DNA of 64,000 nucleotides, taken from the NCBI RefSeq assembly GCF_000337815.1, contig NZ_AOLN01000018.1:724536-788535 (forward strand), in the 5' to 3' direction. The DNA is from Haloferax mucosum ATCC BAA-1512. Its GTDB lineage: Archaea; Halobacteriota; Halobacteria; Halobacteriales; Haloferacaceae. Position numbers and translations under genes: made by a program. Positions within the stretch are counted from its first letter, which is position 1. Each line of letters opens with the position of its first letter. Positions 33,387 to 42,962 of the stretch are shown in pieces. The notes beneath the pieces are model-generated. The model had not been told where the DNA came from. It did no database searches and saw nothing but the letters and a program-made list of their open reading frames with translations.

Positions 33387-35513
33387 ATGCACCATCCCGG
33401 CCCGCCGCGGTTTGCCACCGTCGGCGAACCCGTCGAACTCGCACCACGAACTCCCGACCCAGACGCGGCGTTCCGGTGGCGACTCATCGACTCACCGGAC
33501 GAATCGACCGCGGCGCTCCCTAACGACCCCGTCGTGCACCTCGACGCGGACGTTCCGGGCGTCTACGTCGCCGAACTCGACGCGCCCGACGGCACCCATC
33601 GCGTGACCGTCCGGGTCTTTCCCGACCCCCGTCAACCCGCGCGGTTCACCGTCGCGGCGGACGAAGTCGATGCCGACCTCGACGACGTCGAATCTGCGTC
33701 CGTCATCGGGGCGTTCAACGACTTCACGATGGGGACGAACCGAGTGGAACGCGACGGCGACGAGTGGAGTGCGGACGCGCTCCTCCCGCCGGGCGACCAC
33801 GAGGCAATATTCGCCTTCGACGACGAGTTCGACCCGTACGCCACCGCCGACGTGACGGTCGAGGGGCCGGGTCGTCCACGGATTCGACTCCACGGCCGCG
33901 ATGACGGCGAGCAGGTGCGTATCGAAGCGACCGCCCGCCCGACACCGGACGGGACCGACCCGACAGTCGAATTCTACTTCGACGACCGCGACGCCCTCGC
34001 CGCCGAGGACGCTGAAATCGACGGACACACGATGTATCTCGACAGAGCGGCCCTCCCGGAACTGTCGCGGATTCACGCCGTCGCGGTGAGCGACGACCCA
34101 CACCCGGAACGCGAAGGCGAGACCGTCGAGCGCGCGAGTATCGCCGACATCATCGAAATCCACGCCGACGAGGAGGTCGCGTTTTCGCATCCGGGCGACG
34201 CTCCCGACTGGCTCGAAGACGCGACGATGTACCAGATATTCGTCCGCGAGTTCGCCGGCGAAACCGTGGACACGACGTTCCGCGAAATCGAACGCCGCGT
34301 GCCCTACATCGAATCGCTCGGCATCGACGTCGTGTGGTTCACGCCAATCTGCGAGAGTCCGACCCCTCACGGCTACCATATCACCGACTTCTTCGACACC
34401 GCGACCGACCTCGGCACGCGCGAAGAGTTCGAATCGCTCGTCGAGAGCCTACGCGAAGCCGGAATCAGCGTCATCTTCGACCTCGTTATCAACCACACCT
34501 CACGGGACCACCCCGCGTTCCAACTCCACCGTTCGGGCGTCGCCGAGTACGAAGACTACTACGAGCGCGTCCCGGCCACTCAGGACGCGACGGCTATCGA
34601 CTGGGCCGGTGACGACGCGCCGGGAATCTACTTCAACTGGGCGAAGATTCCGAATCTCAACTACGACTCGCTCGCGGTGCGGTCGTGGATGCTCGACGTA
34701 ATCGACGAGTGGGCCGGCGTCGTCGATGGCTTTCGGTGCGACGTGGCGTGGGGCGTTCCGCACGGCTTCTGGAAAGAGGTGCGCGAGCGCGTGAAGTCGG
34801 AAACCGACGACTTCCTGCTTTTGGACGAGACGGTCCCCCGCGACGTTCGCTTCCGGGAAAACGAGTTCGACTACCACTACGATACCGACCTGTACGACAC
34901 CCTCCGCGATATCGGCACTGGCGACGCGCCGGCGGCCGCGCTCTTCGACGCGCTCGTCGAGGCCGACCGCCACGGCTTCCCCGACGAAGCCGTCCACATG
35001 CGCTACGTCGAAAACCACGACGAGACGCGCTACGCGACCGAGTGCGACGACGGAACGCTCCGCCCCGCCGCCGCGGCCACGTTCACACTTCCCGGCGTCC
35101 CCATGATTTACTACGGGCAGGAACGCGGGGTCGAAGACCAACGCGGAACGATGCGCTGGCACGACGGCGACGACGACCTAACCGACTTCCACCGGCGGCT
35201 GGTCGCCCTGCGAGACGACCACCCCGCGCTTCGCTCGAACGACGTGTCGAAGGTGAGCGTCGAAGTCGAATCTGGTGACGCCGATGCGACCGCTGACGCC
35301 GAGTCCGTCATCGCCTATCGTCGTGTGGACGACACCGAGTCGCTTCTTGTCGTGTTGAATTTCGACTCGTCGCCCGCGAGAGTGTCTCTCGGCGTGGATT
35401 GTGAGACCGAAGACCTCCTCAGCGGCGTCGATGCGGCGACCGGGGCTGGTGCTGAGACGGCGGAAGACGCCTGCGTCGAGGTCACAGACGTGGTCGTGTT
35501 ACGGGAACGATAG
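33387..35513 (+). CDS. Glycoside hydrolase family 13 enzyme (cyclomaltodextrinase/neopullulanase type)
   Basis: This is 708 residues. N-terminal domains (about 1-270) include a GAFNDFT-like carbohydrate-binding module of family 48/early-set type. The (beta/alpha)8 barrel then carries region I DLVINH (363-368), region II GFRCDVAW with the nucleophile aspartate (447-454), region III LLDETV with the glutamate (477-482) and region IV VENHDE (540-545). There is no signal peptide, so it is cytoplasmic. The N-terminal extension suits cyclodextrin- or maltodextrin-degrading enzymes. It follows the importer operon, ending the glucan island. Confidence 0.88.
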   Translation: MHHPGPPRFATVGEPVELAPRTPDPDAAFRWRLIDSPDESTAALPNDPVVHLDADVPGVYVAELDAPDGTHRVTVRVFPDPRQPARFTVAADEVDADLDDVESASVIGAFNDFTMGTNRVERDGDEWSADALLPPGDHEAIFAFDDEFDPYATADVTVEGPGRPRIRLHGRDDGEQVRIEATARPTPDGTDPTVEFYFDDRDALAAEDAEIDGHTMYLDRAALPELSRIHAVAVSDDPHPEREGETVERASIADIIEIHADEEVAFSHPGDAPDWLEDATMYQIFVREFAGETVDTTFREIERRVPYIESLGIDVVWFTPICESPTPHGYHITDFFDTATDLGTREEFESLVESLREAGISVIFDLVINHTSRDHPAFQLHRSGVAEYEDYYERVPATQDATAIDWAGDDAPGIYFNWAKIPNLNYDSLAVRSWMLDVIDEWAGVVDGFRCDVAWGVPHGFWKEVRERVKSETDDFLLLDETVPRDVRFRENEFDYHYDTDLYDTLRDIGTGDAPAAALFDALVEADRHGFPDEAVHMRYVENHDETRYATECDDGTLRPAAAATFTLPGVPMIYYGQERGVEDQRGTMRWHDGDDDLTDFHRRLVALRDDHPALRSNDVSKVSVEVESGDADATADAESVIAYRRVDDTESLLVVLNFDSSPARVSLGVDCETEDLLSGVDAATGAGAETAEDACVEVTDVVVLRER

Positions 35514-35568
35514 CGGGTGAGAATACACGGCACGGGTGCTCTGAATCCGAAGTTCTTAACCCTCCCCT

Positions 35569-35661
35569 GTTGGTAGGTCAGCCAACTCGCTGGCATGCGG
35601 GCACGCCAGAGGGCACCCGTCACGAACGGGACGAAATGTGGTCATCGAGGGAGTGTCCCTC
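35569..35661 (+). ncRNA. Run of four hairpins in the rpl15e leader
   Basis: Four perfect stems follow in 93 bases: GTTGG/CCAAC (35569-35586), CTGGC/GCCAG (35590-35609), CCCGT/ACGGG with loop CACGA (35616-35630) and GAGGGA/TCCCTC with loop GTG (35647-35661). TTCTTAA at 35553 is a plausible TATA box, so transcription could start near 35580 and the last three stems lie in the RNA. This is either an autoregulatory leader for L15e or a separate small RNA. Confidence 0.5.
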
Positions 35662-35697
35662 CACCGACTGAATCGCAAGCGCCCGCGGTGATATACA

Positions 35698-36288
35698 ATG
35701 GCACGAAGCTTCTATTCCCACATCAAGGAAGCGTGGAAGACCCCGAAGGAAGGCAAACTGGCCGAACTCCAGTGGCAGCGAAAACAGGAGTGGCGCAACC
35801 AAGGCGCTATCGAGCGCATCGAGCGCCCGACGCGCCTCGACAAGGCTCGTGAACTCGGCTACAAGGCCAAGCAGGGTATCGTCATGGTGCGCGTGTCCGT
35901 CCGCAAGGGTGGCGCGCGCAAACAGCGACACAAGGCTGGCCGCCGCACGAAGCGCCAGGGTGTCAACCGCATCGGCCGCCGCAAGTCCATCCCGCGCATC
36001 GCGGAGGAACGCGCCTCGCGCAAGTACCCGAACATGCGTGTGCTGAACTCCTACGGCGTCGGTCAGGACGGTTCGCAGAAGTGGCAGGAAGTCATTCTCG
36101 TTGACCCCAACCACCCGGCCATCCAGAGCGACGACGACCTCAACTGGATTTGCGACGACACTCACAACGGCCGCACCTTCCGCGGTCTCACCAACGCGGG
36201 CAAGAAGAACCGCGGTCTCCAGAACCGTGGCAAGGGTACGGAACACATCCGTCCCTCCATCCGCGCCAGTCGCGGCCGCGGCAAGTAA
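35698..36288 (+). CDS. rpl15e: Large-subunit ribosomal protein L15e
   Basis: The 196-residue protein is found in archaeal and eukaryotic large subunits, absent in bacteria. It is basic unlike its neighbours, and the start MARSFYSHIKEAWK, the KGGARKQRHKAGRRTKRQGVNR-like basic centre (split at 80-105) and RIAEERASRKYPNMRVLNSY match the family. GGTGAT sits five bases before the ATG at 35698 and sets the start. An upstream leader of about 115 bases carries four hairpins. A T-rich run at 36309-36318 follows the stop and may terminate transcription. Confidence 0.97.
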   Translation: MARSFYSHIKEAWKTPKEGKLAELQWQRKQEWRNQGAIERIERPTRLDKARELGYKAKQGIVMVRVSVRKGGARKQRHKAGRRTKRQGVNRIGRRKSIPRIAEERASRKYPNMRVLNSYGVGQDGSQKWQEVILVDPNHPAIQSDDDLNWICDDTHNGRTFRGLTNAGKKNRGLQNRGKGTEHIRPSIRASRGRGK

Positions 36289-36478
36289 CGCCCCGTACAC
36301 CGCGCAATCTTCTCTTTTTATCGACTGCCGAGCGACTGCTCGGGTCGTAACTGAAGAATATCGTCGGGAACTCTAACGGGGGCAATCCGCGAAGCATACG
36401 AGTCCCATCGGTGAATCTACGTGGTACGCTCGGGAAACGAGACGAGTATTATCACAGAATAGTTTGTGGCCGAAGCGG

Positions 36479-36832
36479 TTAGAACGGCGACGTCGGCCCG
36501 AGGTCCGCTTCGTCTCCCGCGTCCTGTTCGACCGGGCCGTTCCAGCCATCGAATCCGCCGCGAAGACTGCTCACGTCGGCGGCGACGTTCTCACCGAAGA
36601 TGGAGGCGACCCGCTTCGAACTCTTGCCGACGTAACACGAGATGACGACTTCGTCGGGCCACTCGCGGTCGAAGACATCGGGGGTGAGCGTCGCCGCCGG
36701 GATGTTCTCCGACCCGGGGATGTGCCCGGACGCGTACGACGAGGGGTCTCTGATGTCCACGACAGCGATATCGTCTGTGTCGTCGTCGTCCAGTTTCTCG
36801 CGTAGTTCGTCGGGCGTCGTCTCGGCGACCAT
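36479..36832 (-). CDS. Rhodanese-like sulfurtransferase
   Basis: This single-domain rhodanese of 117 residues has the catalytic cysteine C66 in VVISCYVGKSSKRVAS, the N-terminal VVDIRDPSSYASGHIPGS and the C-terminal LRGGFDGWNGP. It carries persulfide sulfur in the cytoplasm. It is divergent from ubaA, with 125 bases between start codons. In eukaryotic MOCS3/Uba4, an E1-like domain and a rhodanese domain are fused, so this pair looks like the split form. Sulfur transfer to SAMP thiocarboxylates is inferred. Confidence 0.9.
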   Translation of the reverse strand: MVAETTPDELREKLDDDDTDDIAVVDIRDPSSYASGHIPGSENIPAATLTPDVFDREWPDEVVISCYVGKSSKRVASIFGENVAADVSSLRGGFDGWNGPVEQDAGDEADLGPTSPF

Positions 36833-36957
36833 ATCCGACGTGACGAGCGCGGCGGGAAAGGCGCGTCGCTTCCGGCGATGCGTCCACCCTCCGACCCGGC
36901 GGTCGCGCGGTGCCGCGGTGCCGCGGGTTTATTCGGGGGCATCGCCAACCCCGGGAT

Positions 36958-37770
36958 ATGACCCTCTCACTCGACGCCACGCAACTCGACCGCTACGCTC
37001 GCCACATCATCATGGACGAGGTCGGTCCGGAGGGCCAAGAACGACTGCTCACCGCGCGGGCCGTCGTCGTCGGTGCGGGCGGGTTGGGCGCGCCCGCCAT
37101 CCAGTACCTCGCGGCGGTCGGTGTCGGCGAACTCGTCGTCATCGACGACGACGTGGTCGAGCGGAGCAACCTCCAGCGGCAGGTCGTCCACCGCGACGCC
37201 GACGTTGGCGTCCCGAAAGCAGAAAGCGCCGCCGAGTTCGTGCACGAACTCAACCCGGACGTGTCGGTCGAAGCCGTCGAGACACGAGTTGACAAGTCGA
37301 ACGTCCACGACCTCGTTTCCGGCGCGGACGTGGTCGTCGATGCCTCGGATAACTTCCCGACGCGCTACCTGCTCAACGACGTCTGTCGGTTCGAAGGAAT
37401 CCCGCTGGTCCACGGCGCGATATACAAATTCGAGGGGCAGGCGACGACGCTTCTCCCCGACGGACCGTGTTACCGGTGTCTGTTCCCCGAAGCACCCGAA
37501 CCCGGAACCGTTCCCGACTGCGCGACGACCGGCGTTCTCGGCGTCCTCCCCGGAACGGTTGGGTGTATCCAAGCGACCGAAGCCGTGAAAGTGCTTCTCG
37601 ATGCCGGCGAGACGTTAGACGGCCGACTGCTGTTTTACGACGCGATGGACATGTCGTTCGAGACGGTTCCGTATCGGCAAAATCCCGACTGCCCGGTCTG
37701 CGGCGAGGACGGCGTCGAGACGATCGAGACCGTCGAGTACGTCGAGAGTTGCGCGATTTCGCTCGATTGA
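36958..37770 (+). CDS. ubaA: Ubiquitin-like modifier-activating enzyme (E1-like) UbaA
   Basis: The 270-residue MoeB/ThiF/E1-family enzyme adenylates ubiquitin-like SAMPs, both for protein modification and for sulfur transfer to tRNA and molybdopterin. It has the ATP-binding GAGGLGAPAI (39-48), VIDDDVVERSNLQRQ (61-75), zinc-binding CYRC (171-174) with CPVC near 244, and the catalytic cysteine C188 in PDCATT. The ATG at 36958 gives the family start; 16 codons of in-frame extension upstream are arginine-rich and unlikely. NcsA in this window uses the same relay. Confidence 0.96.
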   Translation: MTLSLDATQLDRYARHIIMDEVGPEGQERLLTARAVVVGAGGLGAPAIQYLAAVGVGELVVIDDDVVERSNLQRQVVHRDADVGVPKAESAAEFVHELNPDVSVEAVETRVDKSNVHDLVSGADVVVDASDNFPTRYLLNDVCRFEGIPLVHGAIYKFEGQATTLLPDGPCYRCLFPEAPEPGTVPDCATTGVLGVLPGTVGCIQATEAVKVLLDAGETLDGRLLFYDAMDMSFETVPYRQNPDCPVCGEDGVETIETVEYVESCAISLD

Positions 37771-37862
37771 CGCCCTATCGGCGGACGACCGCGCACACCT
37801 GACGTGTCTCCACCAGATACAACCCAACGTATTCAACTACGATTGACAACTCATCGACTACC

Positions 37863-38606
37863 GTGCGACGACGAAACGCGCTCCAGGCAATCGGTGCGGC
37901 GGTCGCTGGAACCGTAGCCGGTTGTACGCAATTAGATGCTTCACAAGACCGCTTTGGATCACCAACGGGCGCTTCACCGACGGCCGACGCTGATTCGAAG
38001 TCGGTGACGCCAACCGATTTCGAAGTCGGCGCGACCGTCATTCAGACGTTCACTGCGGACCATCCTGCTCGTCTCCGGGTCAGATTCAAAAACACGAGCG
38101 AGACGAAGCTATCGCTATCCGGCGGCCCGGTTCTCCCATTTTCGACGATTCGTGGCGAACAGCAGGATGGGGGTGCACGACTAATTCTCATTCCCGATGA
38201 ACGGGACTGGATAACGCCGATGGACGGAGACGGCACCGTTCTCGATGTCCCGCTGATTCCGAACTCTCGAACGGATGGCTGTTGGACAGTTGCATACGAA
38301 GGAACACTCCGTAAGCAGACTTCACTCCGTACGCAGGTTTCACCGGGGGAATCTATCGGTCACGAGTATACGCTCTTGAACTGGACGGCTGACTCGTGTC
38401 TCCCTTCTGGAACGTACTCTTTCACTGATGAGCAACTGGTGGCACGGGGTGGACAGTCACGAGAAACACGGCAGTTCGGCGTCTCGTTCGACCTTTCAGC
38501 ACACCTCGATTCGAACGGGACGGTGTCAGTTGACGCGTCGGTCCCGACAATCAGAAAACACACACAGACGAGTCCTCAGAGCCCGCGTTCGCAGAGCAGT
38601 CAGTGA
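37863..38606 (+). CDS. Putative Tat-exported lipoprotein of unknown function
   Basis: This encodes 247 residues from a GTG. The N-terminal RRRNALQAIGAAVAGTVAGC has twin arginines and lipobox VAGC with C21. The mature protein contains an immunoglobulin-like beta domain with several aromatic strands and two further cysteines (C139 and C180 approximately) that may pair. It ends in a serine/glutamine-rich tail. Many codons end in A or T, unlike the neighbouring genes, suggesting an accessory or recently acquired gene. No family is recognised. Confidence 0.72.
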   Translation: MRRRNALQAIGAAVAGTVAGCTQLDASQDRFGSPTGASPTADADSKSVTPTDFEVGATVIQTFTADHPARLRVRFKNTSETKLSLSGGPVLPFSTIRGEQQDGGARLILIPDERDWITPMDGDGTVLDVPLIPNSRTDGCWTVAYEGTLRKQTSLRTQVSPGESIGHEYTLLNWTADSCLPSGTYSFTDEQLVARGGQSRETRQFGVSFDLSAHLDSNGTVSVDASVPTIRKHTQTSPQSPRSQSSQ

Positions 38607-38630
38607 GTGGGGACAGACCCCGGTCGTTGG

Positions 38631-40313
38631 CTACCGGCCGAACTGGAACCCGCCCGTCTCGTCGGTCGAACCGGAATCAGCGTCGGTCGCCGAGTGAGAC
38701 GCGCCGTGGTCGCGGTCGGACACGCCGCCGTCGGTCGCCGCTTGCACGACATCGAGGTCTTCGACTTCTTCCAGCGCCGCGGCGTCGCCACCGACGAGTT
38801 CGTCGACGCGGTTGGCGAGCGCGTCAAGTGCGACCGTCTGGTCGGCCGTGGCGTCCGTGATATCGTTCGTCGCCGCATCGGCGGCGTCCGCGTGGTCCTG
38901 TGCGAGTTGAATCGTCGTCGTGACCTCCTCGATGTTCGTCGCCTGCGAGTCGGTCGCGCGAGCGACTTCGGTGACGCCGTTTGCGGCCGAGTCCGCCGCG
39001 TCGGCGATTTCGGAAAGCGCCGCCAGCACGTCTTCGATTTCTCCGGACGCGACCTGAATCTGCTCGTGCGATTGCTCTGACGCCATCACCGTCTCGTCGG
39101 CCTGTTCTTGGATTTCGCTGATGCTACTGGCGATCTCCTCGGTGTGCTCGTGGGTCTGGTTGGCGAGTTGTTTGACCTCGTTTGCGACGACGGAGAAGCC
39201 TTCGCCGGCCTCGCCGGCGCGGGCCGCTTCGATGTTCGCGTTGAGCGCGAGTAGGTTCGTCCGGTCTGCGACCTCCGCGATGACTTCGACGACCTCCTCG
39301 ATTGCGCCCATGCGCTGTTGAAGTTCGGTCACGCTGTCGAGCAGTTCGTCGGAAATCTCGATGACTTGGTCGGTGGCGGTCCGGATGCTTTGTCCGGCTT
39401 CCTGCCCGTTTTCGGCGGCCGTCCGGGCTTGGTTCGCCGCCGACGCGACTTGGTCTGAAGTGGCCGCAATCTCTTCCATGCTCGCAGAGAGGTCCTGCAT
39501 CTCTTGGGAACCTTTTGCGAGCAGTTCTGCTTGTTCTGTGACCTCTGCTTCGATGTCCGACGCGGCGGTTGCCGCGCGCTGAATGGCCGTTCCAAGGTCG
39601 GCAGTGGTGTCATCGACACCGTTAGCGAGGCGTTCGAAGCGCGTCGCCATCTGGTTGATGTCGGAGATGACAGCAAGCGTGTCGTCGCCGAGGACGTCCC
39701 GTTGGTCGGAGAAGTTCGCGCGTGCGGAGAGGTCTCCGGCCGTGAGACTCCCGATGGTCGCCGAGACCTCATCGACGAGTTCCTCGGACGCGCGTTGCTT
39801 TTTCACCACGTCGGTCCGGTCGTGGATTGCCTCGACGACGCCGACGAGTTCGTCGCCTTCGAACAGCGGTTGGGCCGTAAACGCGATGTGTCGTTCAGCG
39901 CCGTGTTGGTCGGTTATCGTGCCGGTGTCGCGGTAGAGCGACCGAGCGGCATCGACGACTTCGAGACTGGAGGCGTCTGCCGCCCCGGTCGGATTTTCGA
40001 GCACCTTGTCGGCGAGCGTCCGCTCTCTGCGGCCGTTCGAGTAGAACAACTCGCTTACGTGGTCCGACCCGAGGGCGTCCGCGGCCGCGACGCCCGTCAA
40101 CTTCGAAAGCGGTTCGTTCCACGAGATGACGCGATGGTCCGTGTCGAGGACGAACACGGGCATCCCAACGCCGTCGAGCACGTCGGCGACGTGAAGTTGG
40201 TCCGCCGCCGACGCGTTCGTCTGTTGTCGGTCCGATGTCTGTCCCCCGCCGTCCGTCCGCACCCGAGCCTCGACCCCCGGGACCAACGCCGCAAGCCGCG
40301 AAAGCAGGTCCAT
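38631..40313 (-). CDS. Soluble PAS-domain methyl-accepting chemotaxis transducer
   Basis: The 560 residues lack membrane segments. A PAS domain (about residues 38-150) with [14 protein letters not shown] and [24 protein letters not shown] is followed by a HAMP-like helix (about 180-240). The long coiled-coil signalling domain contains the conserved hairpin tip [22 protein letters not shown] near 345-367. The PAS domain probably binds a flavin or haem or senses redox, and the protein signals to CheA in the cytoplasm. The ATG at 40313 is preferred to an in-frame TTG five codons upstream. It is oriented like the next transducer, with about 200 bases between them. Confidence 0.9.
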   Translation of the reverse strand: MDLLSRLAALVPGVEARVRTDGGGQTSDRQQTNASAADQLHVADVLDGVGMPVFVLDTDHRVISWNEPLSKLTGVAAADALGSDHVSELFYSNGRRERTLADKVLENPTGAADASSLEVVDAARSLYRDTGTITDQHGAERHIAFTAQPLFEGDELVGVVEAIHDRTDVVKKQRASEELVDEVSATIGSLTAGDLSARANFSDQRDVLGDDTLAVISDINQMATRFERLANGVDDTTADLGTAIQRAATAASDIEAEVTEQAELLAKGSQEMQDLSASMEEIAATSDQVASAANQARTAAENGQEAGQSIRTATDQVIEISDELLDSVTELQQRMGAIEEVVEVIAEVADRTNLLALNANIEAARAGEAGEGFSVVANEVKQLANQTHEHTEEIASSISEIQEQADETVMASEQSHEQIQVASGEIEDVLAALSEIADAADSAANGVTEVARATDSQATNIEEVTTTIQLAQDHADAADAATNDITDATADQTVALDALANRVDELVGGDAAALEEVEDLDVVQAATDGGVSDRDHGASHSATDADSGSTDETGGFQFGR

Positions 40314-40511
40314 ACGTCCGAAACTCAACTATCGGACGCATAACGCTACTGTTCTAGTTTTCAGGATTGATATTCGAATATGTGGATTGTCTCGTTGAAG
40401 CGTCTCGATAGCTGTGAGACGACACCACGAAAACGAAAAACGAGAACAAAAACGGCGGAGAGGGCCGAAGTGGGGGAGACTGCGTTCGGTACGACTGGCG
40501 GAGTCGTGTGG

Positions 40512-42962
40512 TTACTGGCTATCTGTCGGCGCGTCGTCGCCGCCGTCGGTGACGGGCGACTGCGGCGAGAGCGTGTCTTCGTCGTCGTGTTGGTCGTCGA
40601 AGTCGACGTCGTCCGTCAGTTCGTCGGCGGCGTCGTGGTTGACCGTGAACTCGGAGACGAGCGACATCAGGCGTTCGGACTGCGAGGCGAGGCTGTCCGC
40701 ACCGCTGGAGACCTCGCCGAGAGAGGCGGTCTGCTCTTCGGCGGCCGCGGCCACCGACTCGGCTCGCTCTGCGGTCTCGTCGCTGATGTCGGAGACTCGG
40801 TCCATCATGGACGCGACTTCCTCGGTCGAAGCGGCCTGCTCGTCGGTCGTCCGACTGATTTCGTCCACACCGTTCGTCGTCTCGCGGACGTTCTCGACGA
40901 TGGTGTCGAGCGAGTCGCGGGCGGTCTCGACCGCATTGACGCCGGATTCGACGGCGGTCCGAGTCTCGCGCATCTCGGTGACCGACTCGGCGGACTTCGC
41001 CTGTACTTCCTCGATCGTCTTTTCGATCTCTTCGGCGGAGGACTTCGTCTCGCCCGCGAGGTCTTTCACCTCGTTTGCGACGACGGAGAAGCCTTCGCCG
41101 GCCTCGCCAGCGCGGGCCGCTTCGATGTTCGCGTTGAGCGCGAGGATGTTGGTCTGCTCGGCGATGTCGGTGATGAGTTCGACGATGTCGCCGATTTCAG
41201 CCATGTCGCCTTCGAGGTCCTCGATTCTGTCGGCCGTGCGGCGGGTCTGCGTCTCGACCTGTCTGATGGTGTCGATAGCGTTTTTCGCCGCGTCGTGGCC
41301 GTCTTCACTTGCGTTGAGGGTGTGTTGTGCGGTCTGTTCGAGTTCGGTTGCGGACGAGGCGACTTCTTCGATGGTCGCAGAGAGGTTGCTCGTCTCGCTC
41401 GTCGTCTGCTGGAGGTTTTCGCGCTGTTCGTGTGCACCTTCGGCCATGACCTGCGTGGATTCGCTGACCTGCCGGCTGGCGCGTTCGATTTCCTGTGCAC
41501 TCGCGGTGACCTCCTCGCTTGCGGCCGCGACGGTTTCTGCGAACTCGACGACTTCGGCGATGGTCCCCTCGAGTTCGTCCGCCATGTCGTTGAACGACCG
41601 CGCCATGTCGTTCATGGACTCGTTGTCGGCGTCCTCGGACATCCGTCTCGTGAGGTCGCCAGCGGCGGCGTCGGACATGGTTTCGCTGAACTCGGTGGCC
41701 TTCGCTTCGAGTTCGGTGATGAGTGCTTCGAGTTCCGTGTGGGTCTGCCCCATCGACTCACCGAACGACCCGGGGATATCCTCTTCGAGGACGGGGTCGT
41801 CGAACTCCTTTTCGGCGAGCGCTTCGGCCTGCCCGGCGACGGTCGTCAGGTAGTCCTGCATCGACTCGAAGGAGTCGTACAGACGGCCCATCTCGTCGAT
41901 ACGGGAGGTGTTCGGAAGGTCTCCATCGACCTCGCCGTTGGCGATGTCGTCCGCGTTGCGTGCGACGACGGCGAGCGACTGTGCGGTGCCGCGTCCAATC
42001 GTCACGCCGACGAGGAACAAGGCCCCGACGGCGAACGCGATGAGCAGGATCACGTTTTGCGTCACCTGCGACTGGAGCGCGAAGGCGCGCTCTGCGGGGA
42101 CGTGGTACGTGAGCACCCAATCGGTGCCGGTGATGGGCGCGTACGCCATCGCGTACTGGCCGTCTTCCATGCCGGTGCGGGCGGAGACGACTTGGTAGCC
42201 AGTCTGTCCGGTCAGCGCCTTGTCGATCGCTTCGATAGACGATCCGTCAGCGGCCGTGTACTGCTTGAGCAGGGACGACTTTCGGTTATCGAAGAGAATC
42301 GTTCCCGACTCGGAGATGACCTTCGTATCGCCGGTTGCGAAAGACGACTCGAACTGGTGCGAGCGCGCCTGAAGCGACGCGGTGAGGACGATGAGTTCGT
42401 CACTACCGGGAACGGGTGCGACGAACGCGACGACCGGTTCGCCGCTCGGGTCGTACGGTTCGGACGTCGTCACCGACTTCGCCGACGCGAACGACGACGC
42501 CGTCTCCGACCACGGCGTCTCGACCGAACTGAGCGACTGCCCGTTCATGTTGTCGGTCGTACTGGCGACGACGGTGCCGCTGTCGACATCGACGTAGTGA
42601 AGCGACCGAACGTCGCCGGGTAGCCCGATGAGCTTCTGTTCGAGCCATCGTTGATGCTCACTGGCGTTCGTTTCGTCCGGCTTCTCGCTAATCGACTCCG
42701 CGAGGAACGAGGAGGTCGATTCTCTCGAGACGACCCAATCGGCGACGGAGCGCGCTTCTGTCTCTGCGGCACCGCGAATCTGCGATTTGGTCTGCGAATC
42801 GACGACGTCCTTGGTGTCGAAGTGGATGTATGCACCCGCGCCGCTCATGATAACCACGATGAGCAGGAGAACGAGACCGAACTTCGCCGCGTACCGGCGG
42901 CGAATCACGTTCGGCAAGAGTCGCTCCATGGCGGACGTCAGCTGTGAGAACGGATTTTTCAT
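40512..42962 (-). CDS. Membrane methyl-accepting chemotaxis transducer
   Basis: This encodes 816 residues. Transmembrane segment 1 is near 28-47, the extracellular ligand domain of dCache type near 50-285, segment 2 near 295-316, then a HAMP domain (about 318-370), a second HAMP-like stretch and the coiled-coil signalling domain with [20 protein letters not shown] near residue 600. Its start codon overlaps the stop of the substrate-binding lipoprotein gene by four bases, so the two are translated together. Interaction with that binding protein, as in Halobacterium BasB-BasT and CosB-CosT, is inferred from gene coupling. Confidence 0.92.
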   Translation of the reverse strand: MKNPFSQLTSAMERLLPNVIRRRYAAKFGLVLLLIVVIMSGAGAYIHFDTKDVVDSQTKSQIRGAAETEARSVADWVVSRESTSSFLAESISEKPDETNASEHQRWLEQKLIGLPGDVRSLHYVDVDSGTVVASTTDNMNGQSLSSVETPWSETASSFASAKSVTTSEPYDPSGEPVVAFVAPVPGSDELIVLTASLQARSHQFESSFATGDTKVISESGTILFDNRKSSLLKQYTAADGSSIEAIDKALTGQTGYQVVSARTGMEDGQYAMAYAPITGTDWVLTYHVPAERAFALQSQVTQNVILLIAFAVGALFLVGVTIGRGTAQSLAVVARNADDIANGEVDGDLPNTSRIDEMGRLYDSFESMQDYLTTVAGQAEALAEKEFDDPVLEEDIPGSFGESMGQTHTELEALITELEAKATEFSETMSDAAAGDLTRRMSEDADNESMNDMARSFNDMADELEGTIAEVVEFAETVAAASEEVTASAQEIERASRQVSESTQVMAEGAHEQRENLQQTTSETSNLSATIEEVASSATELEQTAQHTLNASEDGHDAAKNAIDTIRQVETQTRRTADRIEDLEGDMAEIGDIVELITDIAEQTNILALNANIEAARAGEAGEGFSVVANEVKDLAGETKSSAEEIEKTIEEVQAKSAESVTEMRETRTAVESGVNAVETARDSLDTIVENVRETTNGVDEISRTTDEQAASTEEVASMMDRVSDISDETAERAESVAAAAEEQTASLGEVSSGADSLASQSERLMSLVSEFTVNHDAADELTDDVDFDDQHDDEDTLSPQSPVTDGGDDAPTDSQ

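Noticed and set aside
40380..42623. A 747-codon open frame on the plus strand opposite the membrane transducer gene
   Set aside because: Its translation is arginine- and valine-rich with no motif, and the minus strand encodes a clear transducer. High GC in third codon positions leaves long antisense frames open.
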